DNA of 64,000 nt from Paenibacillus sp. FSL R5-0345 (GTDB taxonomy: Bacteria > Bacillota > Bacilli > Paenibacillales > Paenibacillaceae): contig NZ_CP009281.1 in the NCBI RefSeq assembly GCF_000758585.1, forward strand, positions 2,852,001-2,916,000. The letters are read 5' to 3'. The notes beneath the pieces are model-generated. The model was not told the DNA's origin and ran no database searches. It saw nothing but the letters and a program-made list of their open reading frames with translations. Of the stretch, positions 1 through 8,547 are shown one piece after another (position 1 is the first letter of the stretch; each line of letters starts with the position of its first letter). A program made the translations under genes and the position numbers.

Positions 1-30
1 GTCATGAGCGTTGAAGTGGAACAGCTGTAA
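1..30 (+). CDS. C-terminal end of an upstream gene (partial)
   Basis: An open frame enters from the left edge and stops with TAA at 28-30, encoding only about nine residues (ending ..VEQL). It is followed closely by the aldose epimerase gene. Nothing about its function can be said; it is listed because the frame is open to the edge and the next gene starts only 85 bases later, as in an operon. Confidence 0.35.
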   Translation, partial: VMSVEVEQL

Positions 31-115
31 AAAAGGACATGTCACGTCATGACCAGATGTGGTAATCTATCAAGTAGAGACAATTATCAGACACTGGAAG
101 GGAGAACACATTATT

Positions 116-1105
116 ATGTCTATCACAGCATATGAAGGGCAATATGAAGGAGAAGCAGCCATCTGGTTGAAAGCTGGCCGTTATGAGGCAGCTATACTAC
201 CAGGTATCGGCGGCAATTTGATCTGTTTCCGAGATACCGAAAACGGTTACCGGTTCTTGCATGAACCGGGCGCAGAGGAAATGGAAGCCTTCAAGGCAAG
301 TCCAGGCATCCATGGTATTCCTGTATTATTTCCTCCGAATCGTTATGAAGATGGTAAATTTCCATGGAATGGTCAAACTTATCAACTCCCAGTAAATGAA
401 GTCGCAACGGGCAACCATTTACACGGATTTTTACATACGGCAGCTTGGGAAGTGGAAGAGTTTGGTAGCGGGAAGACGGAAAGCTTCGTAACCGTATTCA
501 TCAAAGTGGATGAGAATCATCCTTCTTATCAATATTTGCCGTTTAAATACACAATGAAACTACGTTATACCCTTGGTGAAGGTGGCTTATCTCAACAGGT
601 GCAAGTGCACAATGATGGTGATGATGTGATGCCTTGCTTGCTGGCATTCCATACCGCAATTAATGCACCATTCGCACCGGGTAGCACTCCACAAGATTAT
701 CTTGTAAAAGCTACCATCGGTAATCGCTGGGAACTGAATGACCGTATGCTTCCGACTGGTAAATTCCAAGAGCTGGAGCCGGGAGAAACTCAGCTTCGTG
801 ATGAAGGTGTGAATCCTTATTTTGCTTCGATGGACAACCATTACACGGCTGTTGCTCAGAACGGGCGTAACCGGATGGAGCTTACGGACAGCAAAGCTGG
901 TGTAACTTTAGTTTATGATGTAGGGACTTCGTACAAGCAGTGGATGATCTGGAATAATGGTGCTTCTGAACAGTTCTTCTGCCCTGAACCGCAAATCAAC
1001 CTGGTGAATGCGCCAATGGTAGATCTGCCAGCAGATGAGATCGGCTTGTTCAGCCTCAAACCAGGCGAATATTGGGAAGAAAGCAGTCGTCTGTATGTGA
1101 AATAG
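116..1105 (+). CDS. Aldose 1-epimerase family protein
   Basis: A 329-residue cytoplasmic protein of the galactose mutarotase-like fold, expected to interconvert alpha and beta anomers of a sugar or sugar phosphate. The family pattern is visible: an N-terminal beta-rich part (GGNLICF), a segment with FPPNRYEDGKFPWNG, the conserved HLHGFLH (about residues 100-106) that supplies an active-site histidine, and AFHTAINAPF further on. The frame opens earlier at 59, but the ATG at 116 is preceded by a good GGAAGGGAGAA ribosome binding site and fits the family N-terminus. The substrate cannot be told from sequence. It is closed by a strong terminator shared with convergent thrS. Confidence 0.85.
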   Translation: MSITAYEGQYEGEAAIWLKAGRYEAAILPGIGGNLICFRDTENGYRFLHEPGAEEMEAFKASPGIHGIPVLFPPNRYEDGKFPWNGQTYQLPVNEVATGNHLHGFLHTAAWEVEEFGSGKTESFVTVFIKVDENHPSYQYLPFKYTMKLRYTLGEGGLSQQVQVHNDGDDVMPCLLAFHTAINAPFAPGSTPQDYLVKATIGNRWELNDRMLPTGKFQELEPGETQLRDEGVNPYFASMDNHYTAVAQNGRNRMELTDSKAGVTLVYDVGTSYKQWMIWNNGASEQFFCPEPQINLVNAPMVDLPADEIGLFSLKPGEYWEESSRLYVK

Positions 1106-1135
1106 GATAATCGTGAATCATCAGATGTGATAAAG

Positions 1136-1182
1136 AAAGGGCAGTCTAATCGTAGTTTTCTACGAATAGACTGCCCTTTAAC
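1136..1182. terminator. Bidirectional rho-independent terminator
   Basis: A long hairpin with arms AAAGGGCAGTCTA and TAGACTGCCCTTT plus an inner ATCGTAG/CTACGA pairing lies between the convergent epimerase and thrS genes. A-rich and T-rich flanks suit termination from both sides. Confidence 0.8.
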
Positions 1183-1203
1183 CTTTGAATTAGGAGCTGG
1201 ACT

Positions 1204-3117
1204 TTATTTTTTGCTAGCTATTTCTTCATTAATCTGCTCGATAATATCTAGTATACTCTTGGAGCCAAGATCTCCTTCGCCGCGTTTTCTTACGGATACA
1301 TTGCCAGAGTTCTTCTCATTCTCACCAAGTACGAGCATGTAAGGAGCTTTTTCCAGCTGAGCTTCACGAATTTTGTATCCTAGCTTCTCATTTCGGATAT
1401 CAACCTCTACACGAATCCCAGCTTGTTCTAAAGATTGTTTCACCTGAAATGCATAATCAACGTAGTTCTCAGAGACGGGCAATAACTTCGCTTGAACCGG
1501 TGCCAGCCATAGCGGGAATGCTCCTGCATAATGCTCCGTAATAATCCCCATAAAACGATCAATCGACCCATAAACAGCGCGATGAATTACGACCGGGCGG
1601 TGCTTAAGATTATCTTCCCCGATGTAAGTAAGATCGAATTTCTCTGGCATTTGCCAATCTAGTTGGATGGTCCCACATTGCCAGCTTCGTTTTAGCGCAT
1701 CTAAGATATGAAAATCAATCTTAGGTCCGTAGAACGCGCCATCACCTTCATTCACACGATACTCGATCCCGAGATTGTTTAATACATTTTGCAGAGATTG
1801 TTCAGCCTGATCCCATAATTCTTCAGATCCCATATAATCTGCCGGACGAGTTGATAATTCAATTCTATACTCAAAGCCAAACACTCCATAAATATGGTCA
1901 ATCAGTGAGATTACCCGGCTTATTTCATCCTCAATTTGCTCTGGTAAAACGAAGAGGTGGGCATCATCCTGACAGAAAGTACGAACTCTCATCATCCCGT
2001 TAAGTGCGCCAGAATATTCGTGGCGATGTACTTGACCGAATTCCGCAATACGGATAGGCAGCTCTCGGTAGGAATGCAGATTATTTTTGTAGATCAACAT
2101 ATGTCCCGGGCAGTTCATCGGTTTAAGGGCAAATGTTGTTTCGTCTACATTTGTGAAGTACATATTGTCTTTGTAGTGATCCCAGTGCCCGGATTGTTCC
2201 CAAAGCCGATTGTTCATCATCAGCGGTGTACGAACTTCATCGTACTCTCTCTGTCTTTGTAATTCACGGGCAAAGTTTTCAAGCTCTGTACGGATTGTCA
2301 TTCCCTTGGGAAGATAGAAGGGCATACCTGGTGCTTCTTCAGAGAACATGAACAATTCCAGTTCCTTGCCGAGCTTACGATGATCACGTTTTTTAGCTTC
2401 TTCAAGAAAGAGCAAGTGGTCTTCAAGCTGAGCTTTCTTAGGAAAAGCAGTTCCGTAAATGCGTTGCAGCATTTTATTATTGGAATCTCCACGCCAGTAG
2501 GCTCCAGCTACATTTAACAGCTTAAAGGCTTTGATCAAGCCAGTAGAGGGAAGATGTGGACCTCGGCATAGATCCGAGAATTCACCTTGATCATAAATAG
2601 ATAATACTGTGTCTTCCGGCAGATCACGAATAAGCTCCAGCTTTAAGGGCTCGTTCATCTCTTCAAAAAGCTTGATTGCTTCAGTGCGTGAAACGACACG
2701 GCGGACAATCGGGTGATTCTCTTGAATAATTCTCGCCATCTCTTGTTCGATTGCAACAAGGTCATCCGTGGATAAAGGTGACTCAATATCAATGTCATAA
2801 TAGAAACCGTCTTCGATTACTGGCCCTATGCCAAGCCGGACACCCTTATCTCCATATATACGTTTTATGGCTTGTGCCATGATATGTGCTGTACTGTGTC
2901 TATAAATTTCCAGGCCGTCTTTGCTATCCAACGTAACAATTTCGAGCTGGCAATCATGTTCGATCGGTTGGTTTAAGTCAACGGATCTGCCATCAATTTT
3001 TCCAGCTACAGCACTTTTTTTCAGACTGGTACTTATGGCACCTGCTGCTTCTTTAATCGTCGTTCCTTGCAGTACCTCTCTAATTGTTCCGTTTTGCAGT
3101 GTTACCTTGATCTCCAT
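1204..3117 (-). CDS. thrS: Threonine--tRNA ligase
   Basis: A 637-residue class II aminoacyl-tRNA synthetase that charges tRNA-Thr in the cytoplasm. Domains in order: TGS domain (about 1-60), the second additional/editing domain with HSTAH near residue 75 and the zinc-type motifs, catalytic core with motif 2 and the MNCPGHM stretch, and a C-terminal anticodon-binding domain (about 540-637). Length is normal. The frame is open to 3162, but the ATG at 3117 has a GGAGG site nine bases upstream and begins with the usual MEIKVTLQ. It is controlled by a T-box leader just upstream, so expression should rise when uncharged tRNA-Thr accumulates. Confidence 0.97.
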   Translation of the reverse strand: MEIKVTLQNGTIREVLQGTTIKEAAGAISTSLKKSAVAGKIDGRSVDLNQPIEHDCQLEIVTLDSKDGLEIYRHSTAHIMAQAIKRIYGDKGVRLGIGPVIEDGFYYDIDIESPLSTDDLVAIEQEMARIIQENHPIVRRVVSRTEAIKLFEEMNEPLKLELIRDLPEDTVLSIYDQGEFSDLCRGPHLPSTGLIKAFKLLNVAGAYWRGDSNNKMLQRIYGTAFPKKAQLEDHLLFLEEAKKRDHRKLGKELELFMFSEEAPGMPFYLPKGMTIRTELENFARELQRQREYDEVRTPLMMNNRLWEQSGHWDHYKDNMYFTNVDETTFALKPMNCPGHMLIYKNNLHSYRELPIRIAEFGQVHRHEYSGALNGMMRVRTFCQDDAHLFVLPEQIEDEISRVISLIDHIYGVFGFEYRIELSTRPADYMGSEELWDQAEQSLQNVLNNLGIEYRVNEGDGAFYGPKIDFHILDALKRSWQCGTIQLDWQMPEKFDLTYIGEDNLKHRPVVIHRAVYGSIDRFMGIITEHYAGAFPLWLAPVQAKLLPVSENYVDYAFQVKQSLEQAGIRVEVDIRNEKLGYKIREAQLEKAPYMLVLGENEKNSGNVSVRKRGEGDLGSKSILDIIEQINEEIASKK

Positions 3118-3435
3118 GATTGTTAGCCTCCATTTCTCAAAAATTGTTAGTGGTGAACGCAAAAAAACGCATCTCTCCCAGAAAGGGACGAGTGCGTTCA
3201 GCTCGTGGTTCCACCCTAATTTGACCTATCACAAGGATAGGACCTCATTGGTATCCGATATCGGGGATAAATCGGTGTCACATACTACCGCGAAATTTGG
3301 ATCAACGGATTCAGCGCCACAGCTACAAAGGGGTAACTTCACAATCGTTTACTGGAGAAGCTTTCAGCCTGGACCTCTCTCTCTGGACAGTTCGTATAGG
3401 AAATCATGTCTTTGATCATTGCCATATGATGTTGC
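3118..3435 (-). promoter_or_regulatory. T-box riboswitch leader of thrS
   Basis: On the minus strand the leader carries the T-box core AGGGTGGAACCACG (3204-3217), whose UGGN bulge pairs with the acceptor end of uncharged tRNA. It is followed by a hairpin and U-run (3161-3198) that acts as the terminator. Upstream RNA of about 200 bases can hold stem I with the specifier loop. Placement directly before thrS makes threonine the expected specificity; the specifier codon was not assigned by eye. Confidence 0.92.
3161..3198 (-). terminator. T-box leader terminator
   Basis: On the minus strand an imperfect hairpin of GCACTCGTCCC with GGGAGAGATGC is followed by a run of seven T. It lies between the T-box core and thrS, the position of the leader attenuator. 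Confidence 0.8.
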
Positions 3436-3441
3436 TCGTTC

Positions 3442-3471
3442 ATAGTACTCAATTGCACACCATAAAGTCAA
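3442..3471 (-). promoter_or_regulatory. Putative sigma-A promoter of thrS
   Basis: Reading the minus strand, TTGACT (3466-3471) and TACTAT (3442-3447) are separated by 18 bases. Transcription would begin near 3435, at the start of the T-box leader. The rest of the gap up to the TraX-like gene (3472-3590) shows only that gene's ribosome binding site. Confidence 0.6.
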
Positions 3472-3590
3472 GAGGGAAAAACCCAGAAGTAGAGGATCTT
3501 TTTATTTATGGTCATCATTTGCGTATTGGCAAAGGAGATGAAGTACTCATTGGCGAAAGTATGATATCAACCCATTTAAGGAGGTTTGAT

Positions 3591-4259
3591 ATGCAGATTC
3601 TCGCTATGCTGACTATGCTAATCGACCATATTGGCTATATCTTTTTTCCAGAGGATATTGCTTGGAGATATGTAGGGAGAATAGCCTTTCCCATTTACTG
3701 TTACGGACTTGTGCAGGGACATATCCATACTTCATCCAGACCAAAATATTTGTTCCGACTGCTCATAATCGCTATTATTGCTCAGATTCCATACAATTTT
3801 GCAATTAATCCTGGCGGATGGAATGTTGTATTTACACTTCTGTTATCGGCAATCGTTTTGGTTATTTTGGATAAGCTTCCCACTCTATGGCTTGGTATAC
3901 CTGTTGTCATTGGGGCTATCGCGTTAATGGATTATTTCCCTATAGACTATAATGCGTATGGTCTCCTATTAGTATTAATCTTCCGTTATACGAAGTCATA
4001 CTGGCTTGTCGGAGCTCATTTAGCACTGAATGTATTCTATATGTTCTATAATTTTTGGACAGTGCAAATGCTTAGTATTATACCTACGCTGTTGATTGCT
4101 TTGACGCCTGCACTATGGGGATATTTAGAGCGTCACCGGGTGCCACGCTGGGTGTGGTGGTCTTTTTATCCAGCACATTTATTGATTTTGGGCATATTCA
4201 AGGGTCTGATTTACAATGATTGGCTTTCTATTGAATGGCGAAGTTTGTTGAATTTATAG
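3591..4259 (+). CDS. TraX family membrane protein
   Basis: A 222-residue polytopic membrane protein starting MQILAMLTMLIDHIGYIFF, the typical TraX-family opening with the conserved DHIG, followed by RIAFPIYCYGLVQG and six to eight hydrophobic segments. F-plasmid TraX acetylates pilin; chromosomal Firmicute members have no settled role and may be membrane acyltransferases. The open frame runs back to 3297 through the thrS leader, but AAGGAGG at 3579-3585 places the start at 3591. It is divergent from thrS and looks monocistronic. Confidence 0.85.
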   Translation: MQILAMLTMLIDHIGYIFFPEDIAWRYVGRIAFPIYCYGLVQGHIHTSSRPKYLFRLLIIAIIAQIPYNFAINPGGWNVVFTLLLSAIVLVILDKLPTLWLGIPVVIGAIALMDYFPIDYNAYGLLLVLIFRYTKSYWLVGAHLALNVFYMFYNFWTVQMLSIIPTLLIALTPALWGYLERHRVPRWVWWSFYPAHLLILGIFKGLIYNDWLSIEWRSLLNL

Positions 4260-4353
4260 TATTTTTACAATAATTAATACTTTGATTTACAAATGTTACC
4301 TTTGCTGAGATAATGGATTGATTTCAAAAAAATCTTAAAAAAGGAGACTTGCT

Positions 4354-5874
4354 ATGAGGAGAATGAAAGCTAAGGCAAAATGGTTTATTCCTTTTGTCGC
4401 ACTGCTGCTTGTTCTGGCCGGTTGTCAATCGGTTGGAGGTTTCGATGTTAATAAGGCATTGATCGGGGATGTCGATGTTAAATCATCAGAATCCAGCATG
4501 ACGTTTTCTATGAACGCTGAGCCTTCAGAAGGAATTAGCGCAGAAGATAAGGAAATGGTCGATCTCATAAATTCTTTTTCCGTGAGTATCAGTAATGCAA
4601 AGTTACAAGAGAATGGTAATGTATCTGCAAATGGAACGATCGGCTATAAACAATTGAATATTCCTTTCGCATTGTTTATGGACAAACAAACTTTAGTCTT
4701 TACTGTTGAAGGAGCAAAACAACCGTTTTACTTCCCAATTCAAGGCTATGATGAGGTTTTTGCTGAAGTCGGTTTGGATCTGACTAAAGCTGAGGATCTT
4801 AGTAAGCTGCTAACGAAGTTTGTGGTGAAGAATCTTCCGAATCCAAGCGCAATTAGCGTAACACCAGTTAGTGAGGCTGTGTATGGTCAGCAAGTGAATA
4901 TGACGAAGTTACATACCGAAGTGACGGGTGATGAGCTTCCAGCTTTGTTAAAAGGATTCCTGAAATCGATCTCTAAAGATACTGAAGGCTTTACAGAATT
5001 GGTTGGTGGTCTGTACGACTATCTGTACCCAGTGATCAAAGCTATGGACGAAAAAGGCTCCGGTGATTTGCGGAATCTTGGTTTTGGAGATATCCCTTTA
5101 GATGATAAAGAAGCAGTAGTTACCGTACTTCATGATGCAGCAAAATTGGCTGTCGATGCGGTACTTCTGGTATATGACAATCAACTGGATAGTCTTTACA
5201 AATCCACCCCTGAGCTTAAGACAGTGCTGAGTAAGGATACGAAGCTTGCTGTCGACATTTTTGTTGATAGCAGTCTACATGTTCGTAAACAGAATGTTGA
5301 TCTGAAAGTGGCACTTCCAGGTACTGAAGATATGCCGTTAAAGAGTTTCTCCCTTAAGGCTTCCAGTCAGGTTTGGAACATTGGTGGTGCTGTAACCGCA
5401 GATCCAATCAGTACAAAAGGGGCACTTGATGTTTCTTCCGGTAGTTTAACGCCTGCAGAGACTTTGAACAATTTCGACCCGAATTCTAACGTTTATCGTA
5501 TATTGAAAGACGATCTTGGTATCACCAAGAGAACGATTGTCATCGAGCCTGACGACGAATATTATTATCCGATCGTAGACAATTATACGACCTACATTCC
5601 ACTGCGATACCTGGCAGAAGATTTAGATGCTACTGTGGAATGGGATACAGTCAATCGTGCCATTATCGTAACGGATGGTGTGTACGGTGATAAGCTGGTA
5701 TTCAAAATCGGTTCTTCCGAAGCAGTAATTAACGGTGAAAAAGTGAAGCTTGCTGAGCCTGTATTTGTTGACGAATATGGTGATGCCTATGTATCACTGC
5801 GTGTGCTTGCTGAAGCACTTCATGCTTCTGTGTATGTAGATGATGAGGGTTGGATTACTATTACTCGGAAATAG
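4354..5874 (+). CDS. Lipoprotein with C-terminal stalk (copper amine oxidase N-like) domain
   Basis: A 506-residue exported lipoprotein. Residues 1-24 form a signal peptide with lipobox VLAGC (lipidated Cys24). The middle (about 30-370) is not recognised. The C-terminal 125 residues hold two copies of the stalk-domain pattern, with YIPLRYLAEDLDATVEWD and YVSLRVLAEALHASVYVDD, common in Paenibacillus cell-surface proteins; despite its name this domain gives no evidence of amine oxidase activity. Start has AAGGAGA seven bases upstream. Probably a cell-envelope or adhesion protein. Confidence 0.8.
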   Translation: MRRMKAKAKWFIPFVALLLVLAGCQSVGGFDVNKALIGDVDVKSSESSMTFSMNAEPSEGISAEDKEMVDLINSFSVSISNAKLQENGNVSANGTIGYKQLNIPFALFMDKQTLVFTVEGAKQPFYFPIQGYDEVFAEVGLDLTKAEDLSKLLTKFVVKNLPNPSAISVTPVSEAVYGQQVNMTKLHTEVTGDELPALLKGFLKSISKDTEGFTELVGGLYDYLYPVIKAMDEKGSGDLRNLGFGDIPLDDKEAVVTVLHDAAKLAVDAVLLVYDNQLDSLYKSTPELKTVLSKDTKLAVDIFVDSSLHVRKQNVDLKVALPGTEDMPLKSFSLKASSQVWNIGGAVTADPISTKGALDVSSGSLTPAETLNNFDPNSNVYRILKDDLGITKRTIVIEPDDEYYYPIVDNYTTYIPLRYLAEDLDATVEWDTVNRAIIVTDGVYGDKLVFKIGSSEAVINGEKVKLAEPVFVDEYGDAYVSLRVLAEALHASVYVDDEGWITITRK

Positions 5875-5907
5875 TTGTTCGATCTTCATCAATCAAATAA
5901 CACATCC

Positions 5908-5955
5908 AAACCCAGCTTCTTATTTCGCAGAAATGCGAGTGGGAGCTGGGTTTTT
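5908..5955 (+). terminator. Rho-independent terminator
   Basis: Arms AAACCCAGCT and AGCTGGGTTT enclose a loop of about 26 bases and are followed by T residues, 34 bases after the lipoprotein stop codon. Confidence 0.75.
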
Positions 5956-5990
5956 CCTTATAGTTTTTCCTTATAGAATATGCCATTCTT

Positions 5991-7406
5991 TTATTGCTTC
6001 GTTAAAACCACCTCTAAGTCGACATTACTTAACGCTTTTTCTTCAGCCATACTTTGAACATAACCTCCCAAGAAACCGTCCTGCTGTCCCTCCCAAAGCC
6101 TGTAGCCCGGCAACGCTTTAATATCTTTAGCGAATGTACCCGCAGTTCCTGCGAAGTATCGTACATTCAACATGGACATTACCTTCGCCATGGATTCTTT
6201 TTCAGCTTCTGTTAAAGGACTTTCCTTAAGACTATCCATAGCTTTGTCATAGGAGTTAGAAGCAAAGGCTTCTTCGGCATATGCTTTGAAGTTTAAGAGA
6301 TTGTGATCTGTAATCTGGTTAGCTTCAGCCCAACCTTCAACGTTTAAGGCTGCTGTTTTATAATTTACGGCCCGCGTGACGGGATCGAAGGTCATGGCAC
6401 CATATTGATGTGGATTGACGGCCATTGCACTCGTAGCGATATCAAAGATTGGCATTTGTTCAGTGGATTCTGTGTCTTGATTCGTGTTTGCTGGATCTAC
6501 TTGAATGTCCTGCATATGAATATGTCCTGAAAGGACTAGATTCAGCCCATTCTTCCGTAGGGATTGTATAGCTTCCTGACTGTTATTAAGCTTAAATCCT
6601 GAAACAGACATAGAAGTATGGCTAAGTAAGTTATGGTGCATCACCGTAATCACTGAAGCGTGTTCTTTGGCTGCAAGCTTAACAGATTCGTCCATCCATG
6701 AAAGAGTAGAGGAAGCAATACGTCCATCCGTCTGAGGGAATCCGTATTTCAGATTATTAAGATATTGGCTGCTGTCTATCATGAGAATCCATAAGTTGGG
6801 GGCGGCCTTGACGATATAGCTTAATGATTCCTTATCACGTGATACAGCCTCTTTGTAGCCGAAATCCGCATACATTTTGACGAAGTCTTTGTCCGTAATT
6901 GAATCCGTAAGGAGCTGTTTATCGCCGCTGAAGGATCTAGCCCAAGGATTGAATATGTCGTGATTGCCAGGAATGACATAAACAGAGGTTCCTTGTTGTT
7001 CAATTCGTTTTAACTTTTCGGTTAACTTTTGATGGCTGCTGCGTTCCCCATTATTAGTTAAATCACCACTGAGGATGATAAACGCAGGCTTTTTCTGTTC
7101 AGCTTCATAGACCATAGCTTCAGCCATTTCATCACTGTAAGGCAGCATTTTCCCGTCACCGCCCGTGACATAGGTCTGAAAAGCCTGACCACCGTCCTGA
7201 AGATCCTTATCTAAAAAGTGAGTATCTGTAGCTACCCAGAAAGATACAGGTTTAAGTTCAGTCTGATCAAGTTCTACAGCATTTAAATTAGACGATTTTG
7301 TGTCTTTACAGCCAGTAAGCGCCAAGCTAAGGCAAAGGAGCATCATACAAGAGAATATGACCGTTTTTTTATGTAGGATGAGCGCTTTATCTGTTGTGAA
7401 TTTCAT
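5991..7406 (-). CDS. Metallophosphoesterase lipoprotein
   Basis: A 471-residue calcineurin-like phosphoesterase anchored outside the membrane. The signal peptide ends in lipobox ALTGC (Cys33). The two-metal site is complete: DTH near residue 61, GDLTNNG near 115, PGNHD near 146, HH near 256 and SGHIH near 293. The C-terminal 150 residues are helical and less conserved. The substrate is unknown; secreted relatives hydrolyse phosphodiesters, phosphate monoesters or nucleotides. The ATG at 7406 follows GAAGGAAGG by eight bases, so the longer frame to 7439 is not used. Confidence 0.85.
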   Translation of the reverse strand: MKFTTDKALILHKKTVIFSCMMLLCLSLALTGCKDTKSSNLNAVELDQTELKPVSFWVATDTHFLDKDLQDGGQAFQTYVTGGDGKMLPYSDEMAEAMVYEAEQKKPAFIILSGDLTNNGERSSHQKLTEKLKRIEQQGTSVYVIPGNHDIFNPWARSFSGDKQLLTDSITDKDFVKMYADFGYKEAVSRDKESLSYIVKAAPNLWILMIDSSQYLNNLKYGFPQTDGRIASSTLSWMDESVKLAAKEHASVITVMHHNLLSHTSMSVSGFKLNNSQEAIQSLRKNGLNLVLSGHIHMQDIQVDPANTNQDTESTEQMPIFDIATSAMAVNPHQYGAMTFDPVTRAVNYKTAALNVEGWAEANQITDHNLLNFKAYAEEAFASNSYDKAMDSLKESPLTEAEKESMAKVMSMLNVRYFAGTAGTFAKDIKALPGYRLWEGQQDGFLGGYVQSMAEEKALSNVDLEVVLTKQ

Positions 7407-7542
7407 ATAAATAACCTTCCTTCTGTACTTTTGCTGCACTATTGTAGCTTATTTTCAGCAGTTATGTATATCGGAAAAGTGAAGAGGAGATGTTACTTAC
7501 CGGGAGCCTTTTATATCCGACAATATTAGTTGTGAATAAATG

Positions 7543-7571
7543 TTGTGTTTTTAGAAAAAAGGTGATAAGAT
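7543..7571 (+). promoter_or_regulatory. Putative sigma-A promoter of the nitroreductase gene
   Basis: TTGTGT (7543-7548) and TAAGAT (7566-7571) with a 17-base spacer. The expected start point falls inside the palindrome at 7578-7590. Confidence 0.5.
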
Positions 7572-7577
7572 GTACAA

Positions 7578-7590
7578 AAGTAAGTTACTT
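7578..7590. promoter_or_regulatory. Candidate repressor operator
   Basis: AAGTAAGTTACTT is a perfect six-base inverted repeat around one central G, lying at the predicted transcription start of the nitroreductase gene. Such sites are typical of small winged-helix regulators (HxlR/MarR type) that control nitroreductases in Bacilli; the regulator is not in this window. Confidence 0.4.
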
Positions 7591-7613
7591 AAATAAATGG
7601 AGGTAGTTATTTT

Positions 7614-8213
7614 ATGTCTAACAATTTTCTAGAAGCGGTTAAAGGAAGACGTTCTATTTATGCTATTAGCAAAGAATCCACGGTAACAGATGCTCAAATT
7701 ATTGAAATCGTTGAACAAGCGGTTTTGCATAGCCCTACATCATTCAACTCCCAAAGCTCCAGAGCGGTTGTTCTTTTAGGTGAACAGCATGATAAATTAT
7801 GGGATATCACGACAGAAACTTTGCGCAAAATCGTTCCAGCTGAACAATTTGAAGGAACAGCGCAAAAACTAGCATCTTTCAAAGCAGGATACGGTTCCGT
7901 ATTGTTCTTTGAAGACCAAGCGGTAGTGAAGAACCTTCAAGAAAACTTTGCATTGTATGCGGAGAACTTCCCAGTTTGGTCCAACCAATCTTCAGGCATT
8001 CTGCAATTCGTAGTATGGACTGCACTTTCTGAAGTAGGTTTAGGCGCATCCCTGCAGCACTATAACCCACTGATTGATGACGAAGTGAAAGAAGCATGGG
8101 GCATCCCGCAAGAATGGAAGCTGATTGCACAATTGCCGTTTGGTAAGACAGTAACTCCAGCAGGTGAGAAACAATTCCAACCGATTGAAGATCGCGTTAA
8201 AGTCTTTAAATAA
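7614..8213 (+). CDS. Nitroreductase family protein (Frm2/Hbn1-like)
   Basis: A 199-residue flavin-dependent oxidoreductase of the nitroreductase fold, expected to use FMN and NAD(P)H in the cytoplasm. The N-terminus has the FMN phosphate-binding RRSIY motif (residues 12-16) and SPTSFNSQSSR (about 41-51), and the C-terminal half has GASLQHYNP (about 143-151), the arrangement of the oxygen-insensitive Frm2/Hbn1 branch. GGAGG lies ten bases before the ATG. A nearby palindrome at the promoter suggests induction by an electrophile or redox signal. The physiological substrate is unknown. Confidence 0.88.
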   Translation: MSNNFLEAVKGRRSIYAISKESTVTDAQIIEIVEQAVLHSPTSFNSQSSRAVVLLGEQHDKLWDITTETLRKIVPAEQFEGTAQKLASFKAGYGSVLFFEDQAVVKNLQENFALYAENFPVWSNQSSGILQFVVWTALSEVGLGASLQHYNPLIDDEVKEAWGIPQEWKLIAQLPFGKTVTPAGEKQFQPIEDRVKVFK

Positions 8214-8229
8214 GCTTAAAAGAGTGTTT

Positions 8230-8278
8230 AAAACCTTCTTGACCTGGCTAAGTGAAGTATACAGGTTAAGGAGGTTTT
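8230..8278 (+). promoter_or_regulatory. Hairpin that hides the ribosome binding site of the next gene and ends in a T-run
   Basis: Arms 8230-8246 and 8262-8278 pair over all 17 positions in RNA (two G-U wobbles) around a 15-base loop. The 3' arm contains AAGGAGG (8268-8274), the ribosome binding site of the small gene at 8282, and the stem is followed directly by T residues. It can act as terminator of the nitroreductase transcript and as a block on translation of the small gene. Confidence 0.7.
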
Positions 8279-8281
8279 TGT

Positions 8282-8476
8282 ATGCCGTGGAACAAAGATG
8301 ATTATCCAGATTCACTGAAGAACTTCACAGCACCAGTTCGTAATAAAGCGATAGATATTGCTAATGCACTGCTAGAAGATGGATATGAAGAGGGAAGGGC
8401 GATCTCTATTGCTACCTCGCAAGCGAAAGAGTGGGGAGAGAACCGTGATAAGCAGATTCGAAAAAAAGGACACTAA
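8282..8476 (+). CDS. Small YdaT-like protein
   Basis: A 64-residue soluble, charged protein with MPWNKDDYPDSLKN at the start and EEGRAISIATSQAKEW in the second half. This closely follows what I recall of the N-terminal part of Bacillus subtilis YdaT, a general-stress protein of unknown function, but lacks its C-terminal DUF2188 part. A strong AAGGAGG seven bases upstream lies inside a hairpin arm, so translation may depend on that hairpin opening. Real gene by ribosome binding site and family pattern; biochemical role unknown. Confidence 0.75.
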   Translation: MPWNKDDYPDSLKNFTAPVRNKAIDIANALLEDGYEEGRAISIATSQAKEWGENRDKQIRKKGH

Positions 8477-8501
8477 TCAGTTCGGAAATTGGTACAAAAA
8501 A

Positions 8502-8537
8502 AGCAGGACAGCGTCTTATAACGCTTGTCCTGCTTTT
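8502..8537. terminator. Bidirectional terminator
   Basis: Arms AGCAGGACAGCGT and ACGCTTGTCCTGCT with A-run before and T-run after lie between the convergent YdaT-like and foldase genes. Confidence 0.8.
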
Positions 8538-8547
8538 TACTGTCGTA

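Noticed and set aside
3297..3590. N-terminal extension of the TraX-like frame across the thrS leader.
   Set aside because: It would translate through the T-box on the opposite strand; a good ribosome binding site and the family start lie at 3591.
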